From contig NC_092858.1 in assembly GCF_032062135.1 (NCBI RefSeq), forward strand, positions 127,033,493 through 127,097,492: a stretch of DNA of 64,000 nucleotides. Reading direction: 5' to 3'. The position numbers and the translations under genes were made by a program. This document shows, piece by piece, positions 1-12,000 of the stretch. The notes below the pieces were generated by a model. It saw nothing but the letters and a program-made list of their open reading frames with translations, made no database searches and was not told where the DNA came from. Position 1 is the stretch's first letter. Every line of letters starts with the position of its first letter. The stretch is from Pyxicephalus adspersus (taxonomy: Eukaryota; Chordata; Amphibia; Anura; Pyxicephalidae).

Positions 1-929
1 AAATTACACACCTAAATAGATCTTACCTAATAAAATATATGCGCCTAACCCAAACTCTATAAGGGCTTCTGTACATCCATTTAAATTAGATAATATTTGA
101 ATATTTCAGTGTCAGTCTGTGCCTTGGATAATGCAGATGTAGGAGCAACACACCATAAACACATTGTATATTCAGATTGTTGAGCCTGTCATGTGATCCA
201 GATACCCCTGCCAGCATGTGTAGCTAGGTCAATCAGTCAGTAGCCTAACTTCAGTTTGCATATTGGACTGTGAGGTAGCAGTAACATGCTGATGAATTCA
301 ACTCTCTGCTCCTCTCTCTTTAAAGTTCTCAAAGAGAGTCTATCAGCAATGTGAAAACTGTAAAGTCTAAATATATCAGATTGCTTGCTCTCTCCTTGTG
401 CAAATACCATTTTGTAATAATTACAGAAAGATGACATCCAGACAGATACATGTATATACAGTAGATTTGTGCTAAAACATAAAAACATTATTTAAAAACC
501 TAACCACAAAGAATTATGTTTTAAGCTTTAATCAGATGTATCCAGGGTTTTATGATGGGAATATATGTAATATGTGCATGTTAATACGCCACCATGCATT
601 GTAGTGCACTGCTGTATATGTGCATGCTGTACATTTGCAAAGTTTGTTGGAGCGCCGTTATAAATGAATGGCACCGCAAAGCACCAATTCGTAACATGAG
701 AATTGCGGTAATGTCTGCAACACTGCAATTCAACAATGTGAACCCAGCCTAAATGCTTACCCATCATCAATCAATTCAGTATAAATTGTGGATAAAAGTT
801 GGGTGAATCTTTGGTGAAAACATTTATAATGTTTATATATATAATTAATATATATATAATTATATATATAATTAATATATATGTTTTTTTTTTTTTGTTG
901 AACTTACACAGAGTAGGAAACAGGTAATA
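1..929. other. Gene-free flank with AT-rich tract
   Basis: No exon or RNA gene is recognised here. An AT dinucleotide-rich tract lies at about 832-884. The stretch 540-770 looks like a degenerate dispersed repeat ending in a 'gtgaacccagcct' phrase that I associate with frog repeats, but I see no terminal repeats or target duplication. The short open frames across it have no recognisable domain and look like chance. Confidence 0.5.
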
Positions 930-1723
930 CAGTGATACCTCGACTAACAAATTGCCCTGCTAACACATTTTTCAGCTAACAATTTTTTTCCCACTGTTTA
1001 AAAGACTCGGCTAACAAATATGGACTTGGCTAACAAAAGTTAAAAAATAAAAAGCAGGAAGTAGGAAGGCTGATAACATACAGCATGACGAATGTACAGC
1101 ACTTCCTGTATACTGTATCAGAAAGTGAAGGAGAGACGATGCTTTACATATGAACGGGGTGCCCTGCTTCCCATGTGCAGGACAGAGGCTTGATGAGGGA
1201 GGGGGGGGGGGGGGAGGTTTGCATGACTTGCAGAAGAAATCTTTTGCTAAACACAGGTGAGGTTGTGGGTGATCTTAGGTGGTGAGCTCTTCTGCAACCC
1301 CTTGTAACTCTTTAATGACCTAGACAAACAGTTGTTACTAATTACCTAGACAGACAGTTGTTACTTTTTGCATATCAAAGCACAGCTTGCTCCAGAAGTT
1401 AATAAATGTCTGGGCTTCATAAAGTTTTTTTTTTTGCTTTGTTTGTGATTTAATTCAATGTGAGGATTTTATACAGTAACTGACACCACGCTGCCTAATA
1501 ATATGTTGAGACTGTTTCAATTGAGAATCTGTTCTTCTCAGCCTTTGGTCAGTTTATGACCTTTTATGTTGTGCCTTTTACTATTTTTTTTTTAAAACTT
1601 ATCTTTAAATTGTGGCCAGCATCCAGAACAAATTAAATGATTTTCTATAGAAACCTATGGAAAATCACGTTCAGATAACAAAGATTTCAGAACAAATTAT
1701 CTTTGTTAGCCGAGGTATCGCTG
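930..1723. mobile_element. TA-flanked DNA transposon, Tigger-like ends
   Basis: The ends are inverted: the left starts CAGTGATACCTCGACTAACA and the right end, read in reverse, starts CAGCGATACCTCGGCTAACA. Both are flanked by TA (928-929 and 1724-1725). The 'ATACCTCG' terminal phrase with a TA duplication resembles pogo/Tigger elements of the Tc1/mariner superfamily. No transposase frame survives, so at about 794 bp it is non-autonomous or internally decayed. It carries a run of about 14 G near 1200-1215. Family assignment is by memory of terminal motifs. Confidence 0.7.
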
Positions 1724-1725
1724 TA

Positions 1726-4700
1726 CTGTCATTTTTTTTCCCTTGACTATCTGTCCCTGAAACACAGTAGGAAGTAAGTCAGGGAAAAATCCCTTTTAGG
1801 CAGTTGCCAGAACAGATGTATCTAAAAAATAAAATAACAGCAATAAAAAACAGAAAAGGCTAAACCAGTATAGAAATAACTCACCTGTGATAGAGGTGGA
1901 AGAATACTTACCCGCACCCTCACTGGCTAGATAAGAGATTGATCATTTATATTCTGCAATTTCTGTGCATTTTTTAACTACATGTCCTCTTTGGATTTAT
2001 GCTATAAATTCCAGCCAAGGATTCAATTACACATTCTAACAAGTTACTGTTTTTTTATTTCACTTTTCATTTAGAACTAGCTGTGAATGAATTCCATGCA
2101 TGAGATTGCATGCACTTGTGAACTGATTAGTAAATGTGGTCATGTGCTTGCAAAGCCAATCACTTTAATGCATAAAAACAATAATGACAGCAACAAACTG
2201 CATGGGGTACTACTAGTATTTAAACCAGACCCTTTTGAATTTTTTGCTCCCCTGTTTTGTCATTTTGAGGTATATGAAAACAAAGTTGCCAACCCATCTC
2301 TTTTAGCTTTAAGCTTGCTCTTGAGAAGGGTATACAGACTTGTAGCACAACACAGCCTAGGGGAGCAACAAAATTTAAGTCTGACCCTAAACCCTTCACA
2401 GATAACATAATACCTAATTATGTCATGCCTACAAAGCAAACCTTTCCCAGTTATTTGTGAATATATCCAATGATATCTTCTAGCAACAAACACTTATCTT
2501 TATGTCCAGATGGTCTTTCATTACTGTTTTTATGTCCAGGTATCATAGGGCACTAACATATCCGTATCCATGGGAGTTTTCTAAACACCTAAAATAGATT
2601 GTAGAATTTTGATCACATCAGACAGATAGTTCAAATTACTAAGCCAATGTATTTTGGGGGCTCAGCTTTCACTATTCATGAATGATGAATGATGAAGAGG
2701 GCAGCTGAGCTCTCATGTGTTGCCTTAAAAATAAAGGTTATTCAGGCTATGGGCAAATACTTTCTTTCTAACTACATATATTAGGTGAGAAAGAAAGCCA
2801 TATATCATCATTTTGCATAGGGGTGTGGTGATAAGTGAAGCGTCAGTAAGACCTTCCATCAGTGGTAGATCTCCATAGTGCATGGTACTCCTGGTACAGA
2901 CTGGATGCCTAAAGCAAGATGTGCTTATTTCAGGGTGCATCCAGCCACATGGCCAATAGCTCTGGAAGTGGTTAGTCTCTAACAATAGAACAAAATGGGT
3001 CTCCACCACACTTTCAAGCTTATATGAAATAACTAACATTTTTAAAACTATTAGGGTTGGACATTGGTAGAGGCATTAGTCTTTACCAATGTCATTGATT
3101 AAGATGGAATTGCTTGTGGTGGGGTTGCATGAATGGTAATACAGATTAACATTCAAAAATCCAGCCATCTATAATCTGATTCCTTCAGATTTCTGGCATG
3201 AATTTCGAAGTGGATTTTCAAATTTACACTGTTTTCTGGTGGCGTAGTTTATGTTTTGATGGCGCTGTACTCATGAATCAGCTGTTGGGTCTTGCTTGCA
3301 GCTGCTTTCGTGCTCATTCCTTCTCAATTATTTGCTGCTGTATAGCCCCATTATGGATTCAGCATCTATTTAAATGACTGTACAGGTAGTCATTTTCTGT
3401 TGAATATATACAGCATATATAACAGTAAAAAATCTGGAATTTTCAAAAATCTGGCACTCCTCAGGTCTGGAGGTTGCTGGAATTTAGAATGTCAGCCTGT
3501 AGCTGCCAATAAAGAGAGAATCAAAGCATTTCTGCCAGCTTATGACATAAGCATTTCTCTGGACATGGGTGTCAGGAGAAGACACGAGACAGGAAAAGTG
3601 AAAGAACTAGCTGCTTGCAAATTTCAAAAAAATTGTAGCTGTGAGCAGAACTTCCATTTATTGGAGTAATTTGCATTTTCGTGGTAATGATCATGTCTTG
3701 CACGTGACCTAGTCCAAATTGACTTTAGATCAAATATTTATGATTGGTATCTTTTCAGCAAACATCTCATCATTAAGAAAAACTCGCCATGCAGCCTTTG
3801 AGTAACATGCAGCTAAGTACATTCACAACAACAGTGGCCTTACATTAATTTAGGGACACCCTTGTTACCTGCTGGTCAACGGACTTTGTTCAAGTAATAC
3901 AAGATGCATTGGAGTTGATTTGCATAGTTACATAGGAAGACAGGTTGAATAAATACATAATTCTATTTACTAAATAAGTTTTTTCCGGTTCACTTAGCAG
4001 AGTTATCACTCTGCAAGAGATTATTCAATTATTACTTGTTTTAAAATGTGCCTAATAATTTGAGTAACAATTCATTTTTCCAAGAAAATAGTATGAACAC
4101 CATTAATAAATTCCTTGTGATCTGTGGACATGGGTGCTGCACCATGTACTTAGTGCTTACCACATTGTTTTTTAGTGAAAAACCCTTTAAATGCTTCTTG
4201 GGTGAATCTTAGAATGGTTACTAATATGATTGAACTACATAAAAATTAATGCACTAAAGAGCATATTGAAACCTAGCATGCCTTTCTGGCATTTAAACAT
4301 CAGAAATAGTAGCTATAGACTTTTTAAAGTATTTTTTAAAGTATTAATTTGAAATGAGAAAAAGCAGAGCCAGATACAATGGCAAAAAGAAATATAATGA
4401 TCATGTTAAAGATAAGAAAATGGTGTGGTTGAAGTTTCAATGTGACATACTGACATCTTGTCTGGGAATATATTATTTCATGTTATGAAATGCATTTTTT
4501 TTATCTTTAGCTTTTATATTCAGCTTCTGGATGCTTTGTTCTTTATAAAACTATTAGATAAAAAAAAACATAAACCGAATAAATCGTTCACTTTGAAAAC
4601 GTATTATTTTTTTTTTAAATGTATTTTAATTGAACAAAAGAGTGGAAAATATATACATCAAAAAGAACAATAGGGAAAAACATACAACAGATACAGCAGA

Positions 4701-4869
4701 GTACCATATTTGCATATAATAATCCAAACAAAAGTACAGACTTTGTTGATGTTATTGATAAGCATGCATCTCAGTGCAATAATCATAAGTCCATCCAACA
4801 AATAGGGATATTTTTTAAACAACCTGGACCTACATCCAGGGGGTCTACATCCCTGGAGCTTTGGAGGGC
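1726..4869. other. No gene seen; unannotated AT-rich DNA
   Basis: I see no exon with flanking splice sites, no conserved protein signature and no RNA gene here. The reading frames at 2087-2410 and 3400-3669 have no recognisable domain. The A-rich stretch at about 4600-4800 may be the reversed 3' tail of an L1-like element, but this is weak. Confidence 0.4.
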
Positions 4870-7365
4870 TAGGGGTCCTTCATTTAGTGAAATATTACTA
4901 TGCCACACACCTCAGACAACTTACCTCGTGGTATACCCTGCTGGACGGAGCTGGAGAAATTGTGGATGGCTCCTATCCACCCTAATTTTATGCTATGGTG
5001 CTCCGCAGTCTGAATGTCAGAGGTTACCTTACTGGCCCCAAACCAATTTACTAAACACTTATGGCTATATTGTAAAAATAAATTTAAGTTGTCATCTAAA
5101 GCTTACCCCCTCTCTTCCTTTTATTATACCCCAGAGATCTCCAACAATAGCACACCCCACATTGTCAGACCCTGGCGAGCTTGTAAGCGCTTTCATTTTG
5201 GAAAGATTGTCCACCCATGTACGCGTAGATTGAGTCTTTCTTTATTTGCAGATCAGACACTACGCACAGACACTAACCAAAAATTTGATTGTCACCTACC
5301 CTATTTGAAAGACTCTGTGTAGAAGGTCGGGCTCAGAAGGGTCTGATTTCTTGATTATATTAAATCTTAGTCCAATTCTCCATCAATCAAAAATTCCTAC
5401 ATGTGAAAATAAAAACGTATACTTGACAGGGAGCTTTGCCTGAATATGTGGCATATTATTTGGCAACAGGCTCAGAAAAGCTCCTTCGGTACTGTCTATA
5501 AAGAAAATACATACAAGAAATTCATGCATTAGTACCTCACACCAGATGTTTTACATATAGTCTATCCCTCTACCAGTAACCTTTGCTGGTGCTGTGGATC
5601 TGAGGTGGGTACCCTGCACCATATTTTCAGGTCCTGTCCTTGTATTATCCCATATTTGAATATAGTTATTGATCTGCTCAAAGAAATATTAGAGGTTCCC
5701 CTAGACCTGTTGACCCACCTGCTTGGATTACCTATCAAAGAACTCTCAAAAACCAACAAATGTTTAACAGCTAACATTCTCACAGCCGCAAGGTGCCTCA
5801 TTGCCAAAAACTAGAAGTCACCCAACCCGCCGGTTTGTTCAGCTTTGCTTCAAGGGATTAAAGATTTAGAATAGCTACTATTTATTGTTCTATCCCTAGG
5901 GTTTCTGATACATAAATAATGTATGTGTTTTGCCTAGCCCTTGTTTTCAGTAGTAGGTAAGAAAAAGAGAAAAATGGGCTTTACGGCAAGGAAAGTTGAT
6001 CAAACATATTTAACAAATTTATTAAGCAAAAAATGTCCTAGGCTTAACATAGAACAATAATCTAGTGCCTTGTATATAAATAGTTCTCCTATACACTCAT
6101 AGTATACATTTTCCCATGTTACGAGAAACACATGCGGTTGTAAGAGCATATAACAATAATTATCTCATGCCCCGGCGCGTTTCGCTCAAATGAGCTTCCT
6201 CTGGAGATCTCTTGAGATTGTGGATTGCTCGACATGTATAGCAGTGATCAAAACCTGTTGGGTGAAGTGCAAAAAGAGGAAACACAAATGTGCTAGAATA
6301 TAGTTGTCCAATGCAGGACAATGGAATTTTTTAGTTGGCCACCTCTCTGCCTATAATCTTAGTTTCATTTGTTATTAGGTTCCTGAATCTGCTTATAATG
6401 GGTATTCAAACTCCTGATTTCTTGGGTTAAGTGTGTATAATAAAATTTTGCAATGTTTTTATTTGTATTTCAAACTCGTGCAGTAATTCCGGGGTTACTT
6501 CTATAGGTTACCAAAGTATCTTTTTTGCAACGTATTATTTTTCGCTTATTAAATTTATCATGTTTGATCAATGTTAATAATAATAATAATAACTTCCCTT
6601 GCTGTAAAGCCCATCTTTCTCCTTTTCTTACTTATGATTAAACATATACTACTGATGGAACAACTGACAGCCCGACCTTATGATCATATAGAGAAAGTTA
6701 TTACCATCTGGGCCCCATGGGACTCCTATATGGAAGCATGTCACACATGATCTGGACAGGCTGACATATGGGACTATCTATGGATACCTTTAGAGGGGCA
6801 GATGGAATGATGTATTTAAATGTGACCAAACCCTACTTCTTTCCTTTATTCATTTTTTCCTTTTACTCCTTTCTTTTTCTATTGCACACTTACCTTATGT
6901 CTCACAATATCAACATGTAACCCCTCTTGCCAGCAATAATGTTTTTCCCACAGGCAAGAGGATGGATGGTAATATAACTCCCGTTCAGTTCCTAACGATA
7001 TGATGTGTTACAGGATTTTGTGAACTGCTGGTTTATAAAGTGTTTTGTTTCGTTTTTATAAACATGTGCACTGTACCTGTATAACTCTGCACTGATGTAA
7101 ACAATCCTAGTTGATTATATGACCAACATTCAACTCCTTTGTTTATCCTTACACATTTTATTTACGGGGCGCTCTTTGGAGGAATGGATAAATGCCACCT
7201 GGACTTGTCACTAAGTTTTGGATAAGCTGAACTCTTTACCCCTTGGGTATTTTCTGTAAAAGCGTTTTTGTATGTTGTTGATATTATGTATACCTACCAT
7301 GTTTTGTTTTTTCTTGTATGTTATTGTTTAATATTTTTTCTTATAAAAATACAATTATAAAAAAA
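4870..7365 (+). mobile_element. Degenerate L1/Tx1-like LINE, 3' part of ORF2
   Basis: Conceptual translation in several frames gives the C-terminal ORF2 features of an L1-type LINE. There is a 'YYYATHLRQL' stretch near 4900, then at 5150-5225 a block ending FHFGKIVHPCT, and at 5590-5815 the cysteine-rich tail (CWCCGSEVGTLHHIF, then AARCLIAKN). Frames are broken by indels and stops, so it is dead. The 3' UTR-like part resumes at about 6640 and runs to an A-rich end near 7365. It is interrupted by the foldback at 5957-6631. The block at 5150-5225 matches one in the opposite-strand fragment at 7375-9065, so both come from related elements. Confidence 0.65.
5957..6631. mobile_element. Foldback MITE inserted in LINE 3' region
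   Basis: The left end begins GTAAGAAAAAGAGAAAAATG and the right end, read in reverse, begins GTAAGAAAAGGAGAAAGATG. Similarity continues inward through 'GGGCTTTAC(G/A)GCAAGG' and 'GATCAAACAT', giving arms of about 80-90 bp. The centre holds the phrase 'CGGCGCGTTTCGCTC' followed by 'GAGCTTCCTC', which I associate with amphibian DNA transposons. No open frame is present. It lies between two parts of the L1-like fragment, so it is the younger insertion. Confidence 0.65.
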
Positions 7366-7374
7366 ACAAGAAAA

Positions 7375-9065
7375 GAAGAGTAAAGGTACTGGGTCCAGAT
7401 CATAATTGGGAGGCCAACCCCTTCCTGTCAATTGTCTCCCCTAATGTGCACCATCTGTCAATATTTCAGGTATCAAAGATGTGTGAGGTTATATAGGTAT
7501 CCCAAGGGGCCCAGATCATATTGACCTTATTGAGGTGATCATTACTCTGGACTAAACAGGGCCAAGTACGTTGGGGGTTGATGATTTCCAGTCTTGAGGT
7601 ACCAGTGCATCGAAATGTTATACATGTTTTTAAGTATGCTGTACAGAATCTGTTTTTCTGGGCTTGCTGCCACATGATCACAGGTCACATGGAAGTTCTT
7701 TGCCCAGGACACGTTCCCATTTCTGCAAAAACAATGTTTGGCAATAGGGGTGACCAGCTAAATTTGTAATACTTGGAAGATTCCAGAAATCAAACTTCTT
7801 TGAGATGGTCCTATCCTTCTCAAAAGAGGGAAGGGCCAGGAACACCAAGTTTTTGGTAATGTCTGGGCATGATCCCTAATCTGCTGGTAGCTATAAAAAT
7901 ATATGTGCGGGGCTTCAAATTTCTGGTAAACCTCTGAGAATGACAAAAGTCTGCATGTACATGGGTTAAATATCTGTCCAAAATGAAAGAGCAAGCTATC
8001 ATGCCAGGGCGGAGTCATGTGGGGCATACTTCTGGCAGTAATCTCAGGAGTGTATAGGAAGGAGGTAAGTAGGCCAGGCCATGTATGTCAAATCGTAAAG
8101 CGTTTTGTAATTTTTCTTTTACAATGTAGCCAGATACGCCTAGTGAACTGCTTAGGAGCTAGCAGGAAGGCTTCCGACACCTGACAGGAAGGGATCCAAA
8201 GCAGGAAGTGGGGGGTGAGTAGAAGCCATCCATAGTTTTTCAAATTCTGTCCAACAATTAAACAATTGCAGGGTGGACCAAGATATTAGTTGTTGAAAAT
8301 GAGGGGCATAGTAAAATTTGAGAGGTCAGGGACCCCTCCCCCCCAATCCTCCTACAAGTTGAGCACAAAATTTGGGGAATTAATGTTTTTTGTAGCCTCA
8401 GGTGAAGTCGATCACTGAGATACAGGAGTTTACGTAGGATGGATATCTTGATCAGGGACTTTCATTTATTGAGATCTAAAATTTTTCTGAAATTGGGACG
8501 TAATTGTTTTGTATGGGGAATGATAGGTTGGAGTCAAATGAATCCCTATATATTTGAGAGAGCTAGATTTCCAATGATATGGATGCCAATATGCAGTTGC
8601 TGTATAAGACTTAACAATAGGTTTATGGGAAGGGACTCAGTTTTGGTAGAATTAGTTTTAAAAGAAGGTGGCACCATACTCATCCAATACCAATGTAGAT
8701 TAGGTACATTTATAAGAGGGTTTATTAGTGTTAGAAGAACATTATCTGAGTGGAGCGCTATAGTAAAGGGTTTGGCTTTAATGGGTACTCCTGTGATGCA
8801 AAGAGGTTCAGGGCAAACAGTAGCAGGGAAAGTGGGCAATCTTGCCTGGTACCATTTCCAACAGCAAACAAAGGGGAATTTGAATGGTATAGATATGCTG
8901 TGGAGCAGGAGTACAGGACAGTTATTGCGTTTAGAAAGGGTCTCTAAATGGCCACCCACCTTAATGTCTGCATTATTAAAGGCCAGCTCACCCAGTCAAA
9001 GACTTTTTCCGCATCCAGGCTTAGAACCACCTCCAATTTGTTAACTGCGTCAATGATAGTGTGTT
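7375..9065 (-). mobile_element. Degenerate L1/Tx1-like LINE, RT to C-terminus
   Basis: Read on the minus strand from about 9060, the translation begins with a reverse-transcriptase block (DAVNKLEVVLSLDAEKVFDW). It continues with a decayed 'SDNVLLTLINPLINVPNLH' stretch, equivalent to the ADD box of L1-type RT, and NSTKTESLPINL near 8640. At 7940-8020 a block contains FHFGQIFNPCT, and at about 7500-7680 the element ends in C-terminal/3' sequence (IWAPWDTYITSH). The catalytic ADD is lost and the frames are broken. It is tail-to-tail with the plus-strand fragment at 4870-7365. Confidence 0.65.
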
Positions 9066-12000
9066 TGATTGTGTGTTTTACACATGTCTGTGTGCAAGCG
9101 TTGTACACACAGCCCTATTCTGTTCTATGAAGTAGGGGAGGATGAGTGAGCAGCACCCCACTGTGCTCTTTTCCATAGGATTGAACAGCTGTCATTGCCA
9201 ATTGGTTGTTCATCAATCCATCGTAGCAAAACAATGAATGATGTTGGAGGATTGCTGTACATACTCCTATGTCCAATTTGCATCTGAGACAAGTGGTCGT
9301 GTTTGTCTTGACTATTACCTGGCGTGTGTTTAATCATTCTGTAGTCCTAAGATAACATCTAGGAGGGCTATATACAGGAAGTGTACAAAGGACAGGTCTG
9401 AATTGTTATCACATGATCAGCAGGTATTTTTTTGCACTTATTGAACAGGTGGAACAAAACACTTTTAACAGTATATTTACCAGAGCAAAAAGTAATGATT
9501 AACAAAAATATATTGTTAGAATCTTCATACAAAGTAGAGTAAATAATAAGAAATTGTTTTTAGCAGTAATTGGTGGGTTGCTGTTTTGCTTAAGTTCTCT
9601 TGGTAATTCTATTGTTTATGCTTTAAGAAAGAGCAATGTTATTATTAATACATTGTGTTAGTTCCACAATAGGAATCTTGAAGTGAAGGAAGTCAGTTTT
9701 CTCACCATTCTTTTTCCTGAAAGCAAATGACTAAAATTCCAGTAACACTTTCCTAAGTAATGTTCCAAATGTTTTTCAAGTAGTATAAAAAGCAAATATT
9801 TCCTTGCACGTGATCCCTAACTATGTATATAATAAAGGCATTTTTAGAATGTCTGATGGCAGAAAGATGTACTTTAACACATGAAGTAGCATTAAACCCT
9901 TCACTTGCATTTTCAAGCTGGAAAATCTCCTTGTTTCATAGCTGTCAGTGGCTATTCCCCAAACTTCCAGTTGGAAGCAAATAATATGTTACATAATACG
10001 CTAATTCTATACTTCACATAGATCAAAATACCTAATACAAATATATTATCCCCATTTTGCAAGGGGATGGGGCTGATTTACTAAGGAGTTGGAAAATTAT
10101 AGGTTGCAAATTGTAATATTACTTTGCCAGGGAATTTTCACTTAACACAGTAAATGTGCACGTGTAGGGAAATGTAAAAGAATACATTTTCAGCTGCACG
10201 TTTGGTTGAAGTAAGCAAAAGCTTTACCTCATTCACTTAGCTAGATGAAAAATTCATTACATGGTGATCATTCACTGATATGTGAATGATGCATCTTCAT
10301 GAAATAAATTCATTTATTTATCTAAAGGCTGTAACATATACTTTGTGTATATGAGAGCTCTGTCTCGTGAGCCACTGTAAATCAAATGAAGGATTAGGGG
10401 AGTGGTTGGAGCCAAGGTAATTGAAGCTGCTGTGTCTGTGGCAACAGTTCAAAATATAATAAAGGTCAGAAGCGCGCATGTATAGGTGACTACATTGGGG
10501 CTTAGGGGAACCCTGCAAGACAACATAGCCAGCCTGTAGACAGAAAGGAGGGGGAATGAAATTATGAAGACTGGGTGTAAAAAAAGGCTTCACTCCCACT
10601 TTAAAATTACTCAGTATGCAACGTAAGAGATAAAGTATGCTCCTACATATCTTTTTACCAAGAAGAAATATCCTTGTAATCCTTTTTAAATATGTCAAAC
10701 ATTGGTAATGAGATCTCAAGCTCTGACTTTTATTTTTAATTGTGCGCTATTGACTGGCAGAGCATCCTGGGCCTTTTTGTTCCTTGATGAAGTTGAGGTT
10801 GATCAATTCTGCTCTATGCTATTGTTAAGAAATAAATTATCTATTGGTAAATTATGTATTGTAAGCTGTGGTTGGCCCTCAAGGTGTGATCAAGTATGAT
10901 TACTTTTCTTTTTAAATGATAAAAAATGCCCTAACTATGACTATACAGTGAGTGGAGTAGGAGCCCATTGTTGACCTCATCTGTTTATTTTTATGCTTTT
11001 ACCTGTTATCAGCATATTTCTTTTTTTTAGAACATGAGCTAATTGGCTCCTTGTTCTGCTTCTTCCGCTCACACTGCTGCTCTGCTATACAGATACGGGG
11101 ACAGATGTTCCTTCTGAACTTGCCATTTAATCCCTTGGAATATAACTACCAAGGGGTAAGGAAAACTCATGTATATTATGATGACTTTATCAGGGTTAAC
11201 ATCCAAAGGAATACATAACTCATTGAATTGTAAATGATATGTGCGCATTATAGCTAAACACATTTACTACCAGTTATGTGCATATTGATAAAATTGATCT
11301 GTTCCACCATACATAAATTAATAGTTTTAATTTATTCACATCAGCACCTCAACTAGCTTAAGATGGTGTCTTCCTGGCCTTAGTTTTTTCACTACATACA
11401 ATTTTTTGCTTTCATGCTTGTGATATTTGGATTAAGTCATTCACTGTGCATTCATTTTGTACACAGTAAATGTAAATGTTTCTGAACCAGGGTTCCTACA
11501 GAGGTTGCAAAAGGTTCCTTGAACTATGAGCAGTTTGCGTCTCTCAGGTTAAGTGACACCAATTATCTTTTTGGCTATCTGTAAGGATGACATTCTCCCC
11601 ACTGGCCAGCAATGTAAGAGGAATTCTTCCCACTGACCATCAAGCTAATGTACTGTGCCCTGTGAATATAGGAGCTATAGTAAGAGATCCATAAGACCTG
11701 AAAGTTGTTTCAAGAGTCCTCCCATGGTAAAAAGTTCCAAAAAAAGTCCGGTCTACTATACTGGATGGATCCTAACATCATGACACACTCGGCAGTTTTA
11801 TTGTGTGAAAGATATAACTCTTACTTTTGAAAGTCGGCTAAGTAAAGTAGGTCTGCCCTGTGTCATAAACTATGTGCACATTTCTGGCAGAATAATAAGG
11901 TGTATTGTGTTCAGATATTTAGACCTGGAGGATATATATTTTATACAACAGATTATTATGGAAGAACCAGTATATAATACAATCATGGATAAGAAATGTC

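Noticed and set aside
8439..9044. 201-codon plus-strand open frame, the longest in the window
   Set aside because: It is antisense to the RT region of the minus-strand L1-like fragment, which explains it.
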